Below are positions 49,377 through 57,483 of a DNA stretch of 64,000 bases, in pieces; position 1 is the first letter of the stretch, and every line of letters starts with the position of its first letter. The translations under genes and the position numbers were made by a program. Source of the stretch: AC-32 sp963763475 (GTDB taxonomy: Bacteria; Actinomycetota; Thermoleophilia; Gaiellales; Gaiellaceae); the NCBI GenBank assembly GCA_963763475.1, contig CAVXOR010000006.1:177400-241399 (forward strand). The letters run 5' to 3'. The notes beneath the pieces were generated by a model. It was not told the DNA's origin. It did not search any database and saw nothing but the letters and a program-made list of their open reading frames with translations.

Positions 49377-50588
49377 ATGGCGGCGTACACCTACAGCGCG
49401 ATCAACGCTGAGGGTCTGCAGATGGCGGGGGAGGTCCACGCCCCGGACCTCGACGCCGCGCGCGAGCAGCTGCGCGTGCGCGGGCTTCTGCCGGAGTTCC
49501 TCAAAGAGCTCCCGGCGAGCGGCGAGGAGGGCGTCCGCACCGTCTTCAAGAAGATCAAGCCGAAGACGCTGCAGATCTTCTCGCGCCAGTTCGCGACGAT
49601 GATCGAGGCGGGCCTGAACGTGGTCAGCTCGCTGGTGATCCTCGAGGAGCAGACCGACGACCCGTACTTCGCGCTCGTGATCCGCGAGATCCGCGCCGAC
49701 GTCGAGGGCGGTCTGCTGCTTTCGCAGGCGCTCACCCGCCATCCGAAGATCTTCTCGCGGCTCTACGTCGCGATGGTCGAGGCCGGCGAGGCGGCAGGAA
49801 TCCTGGACACCGTGCTCGACCGAGTCGCGCTGCAGATCGAGAAGGAGACGCAGATCAGGCGCCGCGTGAAGGGCGCGATGATGTACCCGACGATGGTGAT
49901 GATCTTCGCCACCCTCGTCCTGATCGGCCTGCTGATGTTCCTGGTGCCGGTCTTCGTGAACATCTTCGCCCAGCTGAACGGCGAGCTGCCGACCCTGACG
50001 CAGTGGGTGGTCGCCGCCTCCGACCAGCTACGCCACCACTGGTTCATCATCTTCCCGGCAGTCGGCGGGATCATCTGGGGCATCCGCAGGTTCAAGAAGA
50101 CCGAGCCCGGCCGCCAGCTCTGGGACCGGCTCAAGCTGAAGATCCCAATGAAGATCGGCGACGTCGTCCTCAAGGTGACGATGGCGCGCTTCTCGCGGAC
50201 GCTCTCGACGCTGGTCGCCGCGGGCGTGGACATCATCAAGGCGCTCGAGATCACCGGCCAGACCGCCGGCAACTGGGTCGTCGAGGAGGCGCTCGCGGAT
50301 GTGCGCCAGAAGGTGCACCAGGGTGTTCCCATCGCTCAACCGCTGATCGACAACCCGGTCTTCCCGCCGATGGTCAGCCAGATGGTGAAGATCGGCGAGG
50401 AGACGGGAGAGCTCGAGAAGATGCTCGGCAAGATCGCCGACTTCTACGAGGACGAGGTCGACTCGGCCATCGCCTCGCTGACCGCGATCATCGAGCCGCT
50501 GATGATGATCGGCGTGGGCGCCATGGTCGGCGTGATCATCATCAGCATGTACCTGCCGATGTTCAAGCTGCTCTCGCTCGTCAAGTAA
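49377..50588 (+). CDS. pilC: Pilus inner-membrane platform protein PilC
   Basis: The 403 residues begin MAAYTYSAINAEGLQMAGEV, as is usual for PilC/GspF. Two copies of the GspF domain are present: about 70-195 (FSRQFATMIEAGLNVVSSLVILEEQT) and about 270-395 (FSRTLSTLVAAGVDIIKALEITGQTAGN). Three membrane helices lie near 170-190, 215-235 and 375-398. It couples PilB and PilT to pilin assembly. It is in its own unit, away from the pilMNO operon. Confidence 0.94.
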   Translation: MAAYTYSAINAEGLQMAGEVHAPDLDAAREQLRVRGLLPEFLKELPASGEEGVRTVFKKIKPKTLQIFSRQFATMIEAGLNVVSSLVILEEQTDDPYFALVIREIRADVEGGLLLSQALTRHPKIFSRLYVAMVEAGEAAGILDTVLDRVALQIEKETQIRRRVKGAMMYPTMVMIFATLVLIGLLMFLVPVFVNIFAQLNGELPTLTQWVVAASDQLRHHWFIIFPAVGGIIWGIRRFKKTEPGRQLWDRLKLKIPMKIGDVVLKVTMARFSRTLSTLVAAGVDIIKALEITGQTAGNWVVEEALADVRQKVHQGVPIAQPLIDNPVFPPMVSQMVKIGEETGELEKMLGKIADFYEDEVDSAIASLTAIIEPLMMIGVGAMVGVIIISMYLPMFKLLSLVK

Positions 50589-50613
50589 GCAGCAGTCGCG
50601 ACCGGCCCGATGC

Positions 50614-50631
50614 GCCGGTGCCGTGACCGGC
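50614..50631. terminator. Short hairpin between pilC and multicopper oxidase gene
   Basis: A 6-bp stem GCCGGT/ACCGGC with a 6-base loop lies between two convergent genes. It lacks a T-run, so it is weak. Confidence 0.3.
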
Positions 50632-52482
50632 CTACGGCTCGACGTTGAAGCTGAACATCATCCCGCTCTCGTGGTGCTCTGCGATGTGGCAGTGAGCCAT
50701 CCAGCGCCCCGGGTTGGTGACGTCGAGAAGGATGTCAACGGTCTCGCCGGTGCGGACGAGGACCGTGTCCTTCCAGACCAGGTTCGGCTCGTCGACGTCG
50801 TTGCGAGCCAGGATCAGAAAGCGTCCGGCGCCGTGAACGTGGAACGGGTGCGGCATCGGGTGGTCTGAGTCCATCTCGTTCACTAGTCGCAGCTTCACCT
50901 GGTCGCCGACGTGGAAGGTCCAGTCGATCTGAGCGTTCTCGGCGCCGGTGTCGCGGTCGACGAGCTTCCAGCGCATGTTCGCCGGGGTCGTCATCCGGTT
51001 GACCTCGACCATGTCATCTTCCCACTCGATGCCCTGTGCGGCGCCCTGCGCGTGCTCGTGCGCGGCTTGCCCACTGGGCCCGGCCTCCTGACCGGCATGC
51101 TCGCCATGCTGGCGCTCGCCGTGTCCGTGGTGACCGCGCCCTCCGTGTTCGGCGTCGGCCGCTTCGCCTTCGTCACGGTGCCCGTCGTGCTCGTGGCCGT
51201 GGTGGCCGTGTCGGGCGCCCGCTGCGACAACGCTCTCCGGCAGCAGCTTCATGCCGCATTTAGGACAGCGATCGGGCTTGTCGCTCGTTACTTCGGGATG
51301 CATCGGGCAGACGAAGGTCGTCTCTTCTGCCGCCTGCGCCAGCAGCTTCATGCCGCACTTCGGGCAGCTGCCTGGCTCAGCGCTAACCACCTCCGCGTGC
51401 ATCGGGCAGACGTAGACGACCTCGACGCCTTCGGGCACGCCCATGTCCATCTCGGCCACAAAGGAAAGCGTCTTGTCGGGCGGGCGCTTGAGGAACGGCT
51501 CGATCTTGTCGCGTAGCTCGGCGGTGTCGCCATTGGTCCGAAGCCGCGCGAACTCGCCCGCATAAGAGGGCTCGGCCTGCTCGTCGGTGACGGTGATCGA
51601 CGCCAGCCGATAAGTGCGCTCAGGCGTCCGGTGCTGGAGCTCGAGCCCGCCGGCGTCCGGGAAGAGCGCGTCGACGACTACGCGCTCGGAGGGGGCGAGC
51701 AACACTTCGTCGACGAGCTCCTCGCGCTCGTAGTGACCGGCGTCGGCGCCAACAAGCTTCATCTGCGCACCCGGCAGCGCCACGTTGAAGACGCGCGTAT
51801 TCGCGGTGTCCGTGAAGTAGAAGCGAACGACCTCGCCGCGCCTCGCTTCAAGGTGAAGGTCTGACTCACCAGCAACGAGCATGACGTTGCCGAAGCGGCC
51901 CATCGCCACGTGCGTCGTCTCGTCGGCCCTGAAGGGGGCGATCTGGCCTTCCTCGATCAGGATGTCGTCGAGCGTGACCAGCAGCTCGCGGTTGGCGGGC
52001 GGCCAGTAGTCGGCCTCGCTCGGGATCACAAGAATGTTCCCGTACAAGCCGAGCTCTTGGCCGTAGTCCTCGCGGATGTGGGGGTGGTACCAGAAGGCGC
52101 CGGCGTCGGGCACGTGTACCTGGTAGGTGAATGTCTCGCCGACCGGGATCGGGGCCTGGGTGTCGTGCGTGCCGTCGTAGAGATTCTCCAGGCGCAGCCC
52201 ATGCCAGTGCACCGTCGCCTCGATGTCGCCGTGGTTAGTGACCGGGACGGTGATCGTTGCGCCCTGCGGCACCTTCAGCGTCGGCCCGGGCACGGAGCCG
52301 TTGTAAGTGAGCATCCTCACGGTCGCATCACCGATCTGCTTCTTGACCGGGATGATGTCGAGCTCGAACTTATCGCCGTCGGCGAGTTCAATCAGCGCGG
52401 GGTGCGCCGCCTCCGGCAGACCTTCGGTCTCGCGCGACAACTCGGTGACTTGCCCGTGGTGATGGGAGCCGTGGTCATGCAT
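50632..52482 (-). CDS. Multicopper oxidase with two inserted heavy-metal-binding motifs and a His-rich linker
   Basis: The 616 residues hold the four copper motifs: HWHG (92-95), HPHI (133-136), HPMPHPFHVHG (541-551) and HCHIAEHHESGM (597-608), with the type 1 copper Cys598. Between the cupredoxin domains lie two copies of a heavy-metal-binding (YHS-like) motif: VCPMHAEVVSAEPGSCPKCGMKLL (about 358-381) and a second at about 391-414. A linker at about 424-478 has some 15 His residues. There is no Sec or Tat signal; the N-terminus is MHDHGSHHHG. It probably oxidises or scavenges copper. Start ATG after AAAGGAG; it follows the monooxygenase gene by 2 bp. Confidence 0.88.
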   Translation of the reverse strand: MHDHGSHHHGQVTELSRETEGLPEAAHPALIELADGDKFELDIIPVKKQIGDATVRMLTYNGSVPGPTLKVPQGATITVPVTNHGDIEATVHWHGLRLENLYDGTHDTQAPIPVGETFTYQVHVPDAGAFWYHPHIREDYGQELGLYGNILVIPSEADYWPPANRELLVTLDDILIEEGQIAPFRADETTHVAMGRFGNVMLVAGESDLHLEARRGEVVRFYFTDTANTRVFNVALPGAQMKLVGADAGHYEREELVDEVLLAPSERVVVDALFPDAGGLELQHRTPERTYRLASITVTDEQAEPSYAGEFARLRTNGDTAELRDKIEPFLKRPPDKTLSFVAEMDMGVPEGVEVVYVCPMHAEVVSAEPGSCPKCGMKLLAQAAEETTFVCPMHPEVTSDKPDRCPKCGMKLLPESVVAAGARHGHHGHEHDGHRDEGEAADAEHGGRGHHGHGERQHGEHAGQEAGPSGQAAHEHAQGAAQGIEWEDDMVEVNRMTTPANMRWKLVDRDTGAENAQIDWTFHVGDQVKLRLVNEMDSDHPMPHPFHVHGAGRFLILARNDVDEPNLVWKDTVLVRTGETVDILLDVTNPGRWMAHCHIAEHHESGMMFSFNVEP

Positions 52483-52484
52483 CG

Positions 52485-53636
52485 CTAGCTCCTTTCGCTC
52501 GAGCGAGCATTGGTGTCTACACCGGCGCCGACCGGAGTGCCTGCCTGCGCCGGTGCCTTCTCTTGGTACTCGGCAATCTTCTCAGCAATGAACTCCGCGT
52601 CGGCCTTGATGAAGCCGATCAGCGCGGAGCCACGTGTGTACTGCCAAGTCAGGCCGAGGAAGTAGAGGCCGGCAACGTCTGTGACGCCGCGGCGGTGGCG
52701 CAGGCAACCGTCCTCATCGAAGATCGGCAGCTTGGTCCACGAGTAGTCGGGGCGGTAGCCGGTCGCCCAGATGACGGCGTCGACTTCGATCTCGCTGCCG
52801 TCTTCGAAGCGCACCCGCCGGCCCTCGGCATGGACAAGCCGTGGCTTGAGCTCGACGCCGTAGCGCTCCGTCATCTCGCGGGGGCTCGAGCCGATCAGCG
52901 TGTCGCGCATCCCCAGCTTGCGGCCGAGGCGCGACTCGACCGTCTTGTTGATGAGGCGCGTCTTGGTCAGCCACCAGAAGAGGTCCCGCCCGAGGACGCG
53001 CTGAGGCAATGGCTTCTGACGGGAGCCAATCGAGAGCACGACCTTGTGCGTCGCCGAGAGCTCCTTGGCGATCTGAAAGCCGGTGTTGCCGCCGCCGACC
53101 ACGAGCACGGTCCCCTGCGGCACATCTCCCGCCCGGCGGTAGCCGACGGCGTGCGTGCGGAAGACATCGGCAGCGAGCCCCTCGGCGAGCTTGGGCACGA
53201 ACGGCTTCTGGAACGGGCCGGTCGCGACAACGACCTGGTCTGCGATGATCGTCCGTCCATTGAGCTCGAGGCGGAACGGTCCGTCGTCCTCCTGCTCGAG
53301 TGCCGTCACCTCGCTGTTCCGCTTCACCGCCAGGTCGAAGGTCTCTACGTAGCGCTCGAGGTAGGCGATCACCTCGTCGCGGGGCGGATAGCCGTCGGGG
53401 TCGCCCGGGAGGGGAAGCGCGGGCAAGGCGCTGTAGCGGCGCGACGTGAAGAGGGTGAGCGAATCCCAACGCTCGCGCCAAGCAGGGGCAATCTCGCTCG
53501 CGCGCTCGAAGATTACGAAGCGGCGACCGTGCTGTCCTAGGTAGTAACCGATCGCCAGTCCAGCCTGGCCCCCGCCGATGACGGCCACCTCGAGGTGCTC
53601 TGCACTGTCGTCGGAATGGCTCGAATCCGTGTTCAC
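52485..53636 (-). CDS. FAD/NADPH-dependent monooxygenase-like oxidoreductase (CzcO/YUC-like)
   Basis: The 383 residues contain GGGQAGLAIGYYLG (FAD fold, about 21-34), then VVATGPFQKPFVP. A second fold, LVVGGGNTGFQIAKELS, binds NADPH, and WATGYRPDYSW is the ATG motif. Related proteins lie beside metal-resistance genes in actinobacteria. It starts at GTG and forms an operon with the multicopper oxidase, 2 bp apart. The substrate is unknown. Confidence 0.85.
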   Translation of the reverse strand: MNTDSSHSDDSAEHLEVAVIGGGQAGLAIGYYLGQHGRRFVIFERASEIAPAWRERWDSLTLFTSRRYSALPALPLPGDPDGYPPRDEVIAYLERYVETFDLAVKRNSEVTALEQEDDGPFRLELNGRTIIADQVVVATGPFQKPFVPKLAEGLAADVFRTHAVGYRRAGDVPQGTVLVVGGGNTGFQIAKELSATHKVVLSIGSRQKPLPQRVLGRDLFWWLTKTRLINKTVESRLGRKLGMRDTLIGSSPREMTERYGVELKPRLVHAEGRRVRFEDGSEIEVDAVIWATGYRPDYSWTKLPIFDEDGCLRHRRGVTDVAGLYFLGLTWQYTRGSALIGFIKADAEFIAEKIAEYQEKAPAQAGTPVGAGVDTNARSSERS

Positions 53637-53700
53637 GCGAAGACCCCCTTGTGACGTAGCTCGCGTGTCGCGCGGAGAATGAAACGACTACGTTCTAGCC

Positions 53701-54357
53701 GTGTCAAGCGCCGAAGCGACTTTCTTGTTCGCGGACATCGCAGGCTTCACAGCGCTGACGGAGGCGCACGGAGACGAGCAGGCCCTGCAGCTCGTGGAGG
53801 AGTTCGCGAGTGCGGTTCAGGCGGAGCTTCCGCGTGTCGGCGGCGAACACATAAAGACGGTCGGCGACGCCCTCATGCTGCGGGTGCCCGATCCTGGCGA
53901 TGCAGTCCGTCTAGCCTTGTGGATCACGCGTAACGCGATGGGCGGCCACCAGGCGCCGTCGGTTCGCGTCGGCGGCAACTACGGGGCCGCTCTCGAACGC
54001 GGCGGCGACTACTTCGGGGCGACGATCAACGTCGCAGCACGGGTGTCGGCGCTCGCCGGCGGCGGCGAGGTGCTCGTCACAGGCCGCACTGCGGCGCTCG
54101 CCCCTGAACTCGAGGGCGTCCTCTACGAGTCTCGCGGGCGGCAAGTCCTACGCAACGTTGCCGAGCCCGTCGAGATTTTCGCCGTCGTTCGAGTGGACGA
54201 GAACGCCGAGCGGTTGGCGGTCGACCCCGTCTGCCAGATGGCAGTCGATCCAGATCACGCGGTTGGTCGGCTGCTCGTGGACGAGAAGGCTCACTACTTC
54301 TGTTCGCTCACGTGCGCAGCTGCCTTCGCGCAGTACCCGGAGCGGTACGCGGAGTAA
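53701..54357 (+). CDS. Class III nucleotide cyclase domain fused to a YHS metal-binding domain
   Basis: The 218 residues from GTG have a cyclase domain (about 1-165): LFADIAGFTALTEAHGDE with the metal Asp12, TVGDALMLRV with Asp56, and INVAARVSALAGGGEVLVTGRT. A YHS domain follows (about 172-218: VDPVCQMAVDPDHAVGRLLVDEKAHYFCSLTCAAAFAQYPERY), normally a copper or heavy-metal binding site. The fusion could couple metal binding to cyclase activity. It is divergent from the copper oxidase operon; their starts are 64 bp apart. Confidence 0.85.
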   Translation: MSSAEATFLFADIAGFTALTEAHGDEQALQLVEEFASAVQAELPRVGGEHIKTVGDALMLRVPDPGDAVRLALWITRNAMGGHQAPSVRVGGNYGAALERGGDYFGATINVAARVSALAGGGEVLVTGRTAALAPELEGVLYESRGRQVLRNVAEPVEIFAVVRVDENAERLAVDPVCQMAVDPDHAVGRLLVDEKAHYFCSLTCAAAFAQYPERYAE

Positions 54358-54426
54358 GCACCGCGGCTGGGAAGTGCCGGTAGACCGCGCCGATGCTCGG
54401 GACCAGCAGCAAGTCCCGGTTCGGCG

Positions 54427-54585
54427 CTACATCTTCTTCGCGGCGTCCTTGAGCTTCTTGCCGCTCTTCTTGAGGTCTCCCTTGATCTGGTCGCGCCGGC
54501 CGGAGGCCGCCATGTCCTGGTCGCCCTTCGCCTGACCGGCCTTCTCCTTCAGCTGTCCCTTCGCGCGATCGGCCTTGTCGCCCAT
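54427..54585 (-). CDS. CsbD-like stress protein (52 aa)
   Basis: The ATG lies 5 bases after AAAGGGG. The sequence has the CsbD pattern GDKADRAKGQLKEKAGQAKGD and RDQIKGDLKKSGKKLKDAAK, a hydrophilic Lys- and Gly-rich helical hairpin found in general-stress proteins. It is convergent with the cyclase-YHS gene. Confidence 0.8.
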   Translation of the reverse strand: MGDKADRAKGQLKEKAGQAKGDQDMAASGRRDQIKGDLKKSGKKLKDAAKKM

Positions 54586-54686
54586 CGAAACCCCTTTCAT
54601 CGTCGGAACGTGCTACTCGGCTACCCCGTCGCCTGCTTCCAAACCCTCGAGGAGCTGGCGGTTGCGACTCCGGCGCATCTCTGCAA

Positions 54687-54708
54687 TACTAAACCGAATG
54701 GTTCAGTA
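54687..54708. promoter_or_regulatory. Palindromic ArsR operator over the start codon
   Basis: TACTAAACC and GGTTCAGTA are inverted repeats with one mismatch, separated by GAAT, covering the ATG at 54698. This form is typical of the operators of ArsR repressors that sit next to SRPBCC genes. A bound repressor would block both transcription and the start of translation. Confidence 0.6.
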
Positions 54709-55009
54709 TCCACCGACCGTCGACCGCGCATTCGCAGCTCTCGCCGATCCGACGAGGCGCGCCGTGCTCGAACGTCTCGCGCCTGGCAGCGCGACGATCA
54801 GCGAGCTGGCCGAGCCCTTCGGCATTTCGCTCACCGGCATGAAGAAGCACGTCCGGCTGCTCGAGGAGGCGAACCTCGTCGTCACGGAGAAGGTCGGCCG
54901 CGCCCGCAGGTGCACACTCGTGCCGTACGCCTTCGAGGGCATCAGCGCGTGGCTGCAGCGACTCGATCGCTTCGCACAGGTCGTCGAACGCACGAAAGGA
55001 GCACGATGA
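54698..55009 (+). CDS. ArsR-family transcriptional repressor
   Basis: The 103 residues form a winged helix: VDRAFAALADPTRRAVLERLAPGSATISELAEPFGISLTGMKKHVRLLEEANLVVTEKVGRARRCTL. The recognition helix is ISLTGMKKHVRLLE. No Cys metal site is present, so it is of the non-metal, SRPBCC-linked type. The ATG is inside the operator. It overlaps the SRPBCC gene by 4 bp (ATGA). Confidence 0.92.
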   Translation: MVQYPPTVDRAFAALADPTRRAVLERLAPGSATISELAEPFGISLTGMKKHVRLLEEANLVVTEKVGRARRCTLVPYAFEGISAWLQRLDRFAQVVERTKGAR

Positions 55010-55434
55010 GCACCACCGTCACCACCCCGAACGAGCTCGAGATCCGCGTCGAGCGGGTCTTCGACGCACCGCGCGCGCATGTGTACTCCGTCTGGACGGA
55101 TCCGGAGCTGATCCCCGAGTGGTGGGGCGACGGGACCGTCGTCGAGGAGATGGACGTCCGGCCCGGCGGCAGCTATCGGTTCCGAACCGCATACGGCGTC
55201 GTCGAGGGCGAGTTCCGCGAGGTCGAGCCGCCGGAACGCCTCGTCCAGACGTTCCAGAACCACCTGCAGACCCTCGAGTTCGAGGAACTCGGCGAGCGGA
55301 CGAGGCTGACCCAGACCATGCGCTTCGAGACGACCGAGCAGCGGGACACGACGATGCAGTACGGCGTCGAGGAGGGCGCGAAGGCCGGCTTCGCGCGCGT
55401 GGACGCCCTGTTGGAGAAGCTCGCCCGCGCCTAG
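55006..55434 (+). CDS. SRPBCC/AHSA1-family protein
   Basis: The 142 residues are of the START-like fold: ELEIRVERVFDAPRAHVYSVWTDPELIPEWWGDGT, then VRPGGSYRFRTAYGVVEGEFREVEPPERLVQTFQ. The fold has a deep pocket for hydrophobic ligands. It is coupled to the ArsR gene, and the pair is common: the SRPBCC protein is probably the repressor's target and may bind the inducer. It is convergent with the PdxH-like gene, with a 4 bp overlap. Confidence 0.88.
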   Translation: MSTTVTTPNELEIRVERVFDAPRAHVYSVWTDPELIPEWWGDGTVVEEMDVRPGGSYRFRTAYGVVEGEFREVEPPERLVQTFQNHLQTLEFEELGERTRLTQTMRFETTEQRDTTMQYGVEEGAKAGFARVDALLEKLARA

Positions 55435-56003
55435 GGCGCCAGGAGCTGTTCCTGCCAGCTGCCCCCGCGCGCGCGCGTGAACCTGATGCGCTCGTGCAGG
55501 CGGTCGTCCCGGTGCTGCCAGAGCTCGATCGCGTCCGGCTCGAGCACGTAGCCACCCCAGCGCTCGGGCCTTGGCACCTCGCCGAGCGCGAGCTGCGCCT
55601 CGAACTCCGCCTCCAGCGCCTCGCGCGACTCGATCGGCTCCCCTTGCCTGGAGGCGGCGGCAGCGGCCCGTGAGCGCGGCGGTCGGGTCGCCCAGTATGC
55701 GTCGGACTCCTCCGCGGAGAGCCGGCGCACGCTTCCCTCGACCCGCACCTGCCGGCCGAGCGGGCGCCAGTGGAAGACGAGCGCCGCGCGCGGGTTCGCG
55801 GCCAGCTCGCGGCCCTTGCGGCTCTCGTAGCCGGTGAAGAACGTGAATCCCCGCTCGTCGACGCTCTTCAGCAGGAGCATCCGGGCCGAGGGACGGCCGT
55901 CCGCGTCTGCGGTGGCGAGCGTCATCGCCTCCGGCACCTCGACGCCGGCCTCGCGCGCGGCCTCGAACCACTCGTGGAAGACGGCGAGCGGGTCTACCGC
56001 CAT
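55431..56003 (-). CDS. Pyridoxamine-5'-phosphate oxidase family protein (PdxH-like)
   Basis: The 190 residues match PdxH: AMTLATADADGRPSARMLLLKSVDERGFTFFTGYESRKGRELAANPRAALVFHWRPLGRQVRVEG, which is the FMN-binding part, and the C-terminal ERWGGYVLEPDAIELWQHRDDRLHERIRF, with the Trp and Arg-x-His-type positions of true PdxH. It forms PLP from PNP or PMP. It starts at ATG and overlaps the creatininase-like gene by 10 bp, last gene of a five-gene operon. Confidence 0.9.
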   Translation of the reverse strand: MAVDPLAVFHEWFEAAREAGVEVPEAMTLATADADGRPSARMLLLKSVDERGFTFFTGYESRKGRELAANPRAALVFHWRPLGRQVRVEGSVRRLSAEESDAYWATRPPRSRAAAAASRQGEPIESREALEAEFEAQLALGEVPRPERWGGYVLEPDAIELWQHRDDRLHERIRFTRARGGSWQEQLLAP

Positions 56004-56695
56004 GCTCTCTCGAGCAGCTCGCGTACCTCCGTGACGCCCGCGCGCCAGACCGCCTCGACCTGCTCGTCCGGGAGCTCGTACGCGCCGGCGAAGACGCCGT
56101 CGCCCAGCAGCTCGCGCACCTCCGCAGGCGAGGCGACCCGGTAGGCGGCCTCGTCCAGCGCCGGCTTGCGCTCCTGCGGCAGCCCGACCCCAGCCAGCCT
56201 CGTCCAGGGGAAGTTCTCGAACCAGTTCGCGTGGCTCGGCTCCGGATCGACCTCCTTCGCCGCCGCGAGCACGCGCTCGCTCGACCACCAGCTGTGGAAG
56301 ATCGCTTGCGCGTCCGAGTGCGCCCCCGCCCACTCGCGCACGAGCGAGCCGCCCGCGATGTTGCCGCCGTGGCCGTTGACGAGCAGGAAGCGCCGGAAGC
56401 CCTGGCCGTGGAGCGAGTCGAGCAGGTCGCGCAGGACGGCGAGGAAGGTCTCGAGCCGCAGCGACGGGCTGCCGGGGTAAGCCGCGAACGACGGTGTCAA
56501 CCCGTAGGACAGCACCGGCAGGACGAGCACGCCCAGCGGCTCGGCGGCCTCGGCAGAGACGCGCTCGGCGAGGATGTTGTCGGTCTCCAGCGAGAGGTAG
56601 CCGTGCTGCTCGGTGGAGCCGACCGGCAGCACGACGCGGTCGTCCCGGGAGAGGTACTCATCGACCTGCACCCAGTTCAGGTCGCGCGCCCGCAT
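55994..56695 (-). CDS. Creatininase-family amidohydrolase
   Basis: The 233 residues carry the metal-site motifs VVLPVGSTEQHGYLSLETDNILAERVS (Glu, His and Asp ligands) and FLLVNGHGGNIAGGSLVRE. These match the creatininase/MftE/FAPy-deformylase family, which hydrolyses cyclic amides or formamides. The ATG shares its A with the stop of the preceding permease (TGATG). It is translationally coupled inside the ABC operon. The substrate is unknown. Confidence 0.88.
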   Translation of the reverse strand: MRARDLNWVQVDEYLSRDDRVVLPVGSTEQHGYLSLETDNILAERVSAEAAEPLGVLVLPVLSYGLTPSFAAYPGSPSLRLETFLAVLRDLLDSLHGQGFRRFLLVNGHGGNIAGGSLVREWAGAHSDAQAIFHSWWSSERVLAAAKEVDPEPSHANWFENFPWTRLAGVGLPQERKPALDEAAYRVASPAEVRELLGDGVFAGAYELPDEQVEAVWRAGVTEVRELLERAWR

Positions 56696-57483
56696 CAGGA
56701 GCGCTCGAGGGTCGCATGGCGCCGGCCTTGGTACTCGAACCAGCGCATCACGGCGTAGCCCGCGATCCCGTAGATCGCGCCGATCAGCAGCTCGGCCCCG
56801 AGCAGCCCCTTCACCTCGCCGAGCGTGGCTCCGTCGGCCAACTGTCGCGCCGCCTTGATCGCATGCGTGAACGGCAGCCCCTGCGCAACCGTGCTCATCC
56901 AGTCCGGCAGCGCGTCGAGCGGCACGTTGGCGCCGGTGAAGATCAGCAGGAAGCCGAAGATGACGTTGTTCAGGACGGCGTTCTCGCGTATGCGCAGGCT
57001 GACGGCGCCGTTGATCAGCCCGAGGCCGGTGCAGGAGAAGGCGGCGATCAGGACTGTCAGCGCGAGCGGCGCCAGGGAGCTGGCAGGCAGGTGGACGCCG
57101 AGGATCAGGGCGCCGACGGCCAGCGAGAAGGCGCCGACGAATGCGCCATTCAGGATCACCGGCAGCGAGCGGCCGAAAAAGAGCGGCACGCGCGGCGCCG
57201 GGCTGACCAGGATCGCGCTCAGGGTGTTCTGGAAGCGCTCGCCGCCGATCATCTGCGCCATCGCGAACAGGCACGGGATCGACGCGTACTGGATCGCGTT
57301 GCCGATCAAGTAGAACTCGTCGGACTCGAGCTGCGCTGAGCGGCCGATGTAGGCGAAGAGCAGGATCTGGAAGATCGGCGCCACGAGCATCGTCGGCACG
57401 TAGATCCACGGCGTCAGCCAGTACCAGAGCGCGCGAAAGCTGGTCGTGCCGCCGACGACGAAGATCCGGGCGGCGACGATCAC
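56695..57483 (-). CDS. ABC-2 type transporter permease, second subunit
   Basis: The 262 residues have about six membrane helices. The start is the GTG in the GTGA overlap with the first permease. Features: FRALWYWLTPWIYVPTMLVAPIFQILLFAYIG at the N-terminus and FLLIFTGANVPLDALPDWMSTVAQGLPFTHAIKAARQ near the C-terminus, the typical loop and final helix of ABC-2 exporters. Confidence 0.87.
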   Translation of the reverse strand: MIVAARIFVVGGTTSFRALWYWLTPWIYVPTMLVAPIFQILLFAYIGRSAQLESDEFYLIGNAIQYASIPCLFAMAQMIGGERFQNTLSAILVSPAPRVPLFFGRSLPVILNGAFVGAFSLAVGALILGVHLPASSLAPLALTVLIAAFSCTGLGLINGAVSLRIRENAVLNNVIFGFLLIFTGANVPLDALPDWMSTVAQGLPFTHAIKAARQLADGATLGEVKGLLGAELLIGAIYGIAGYAVMRWFEYQGRRHATLERS

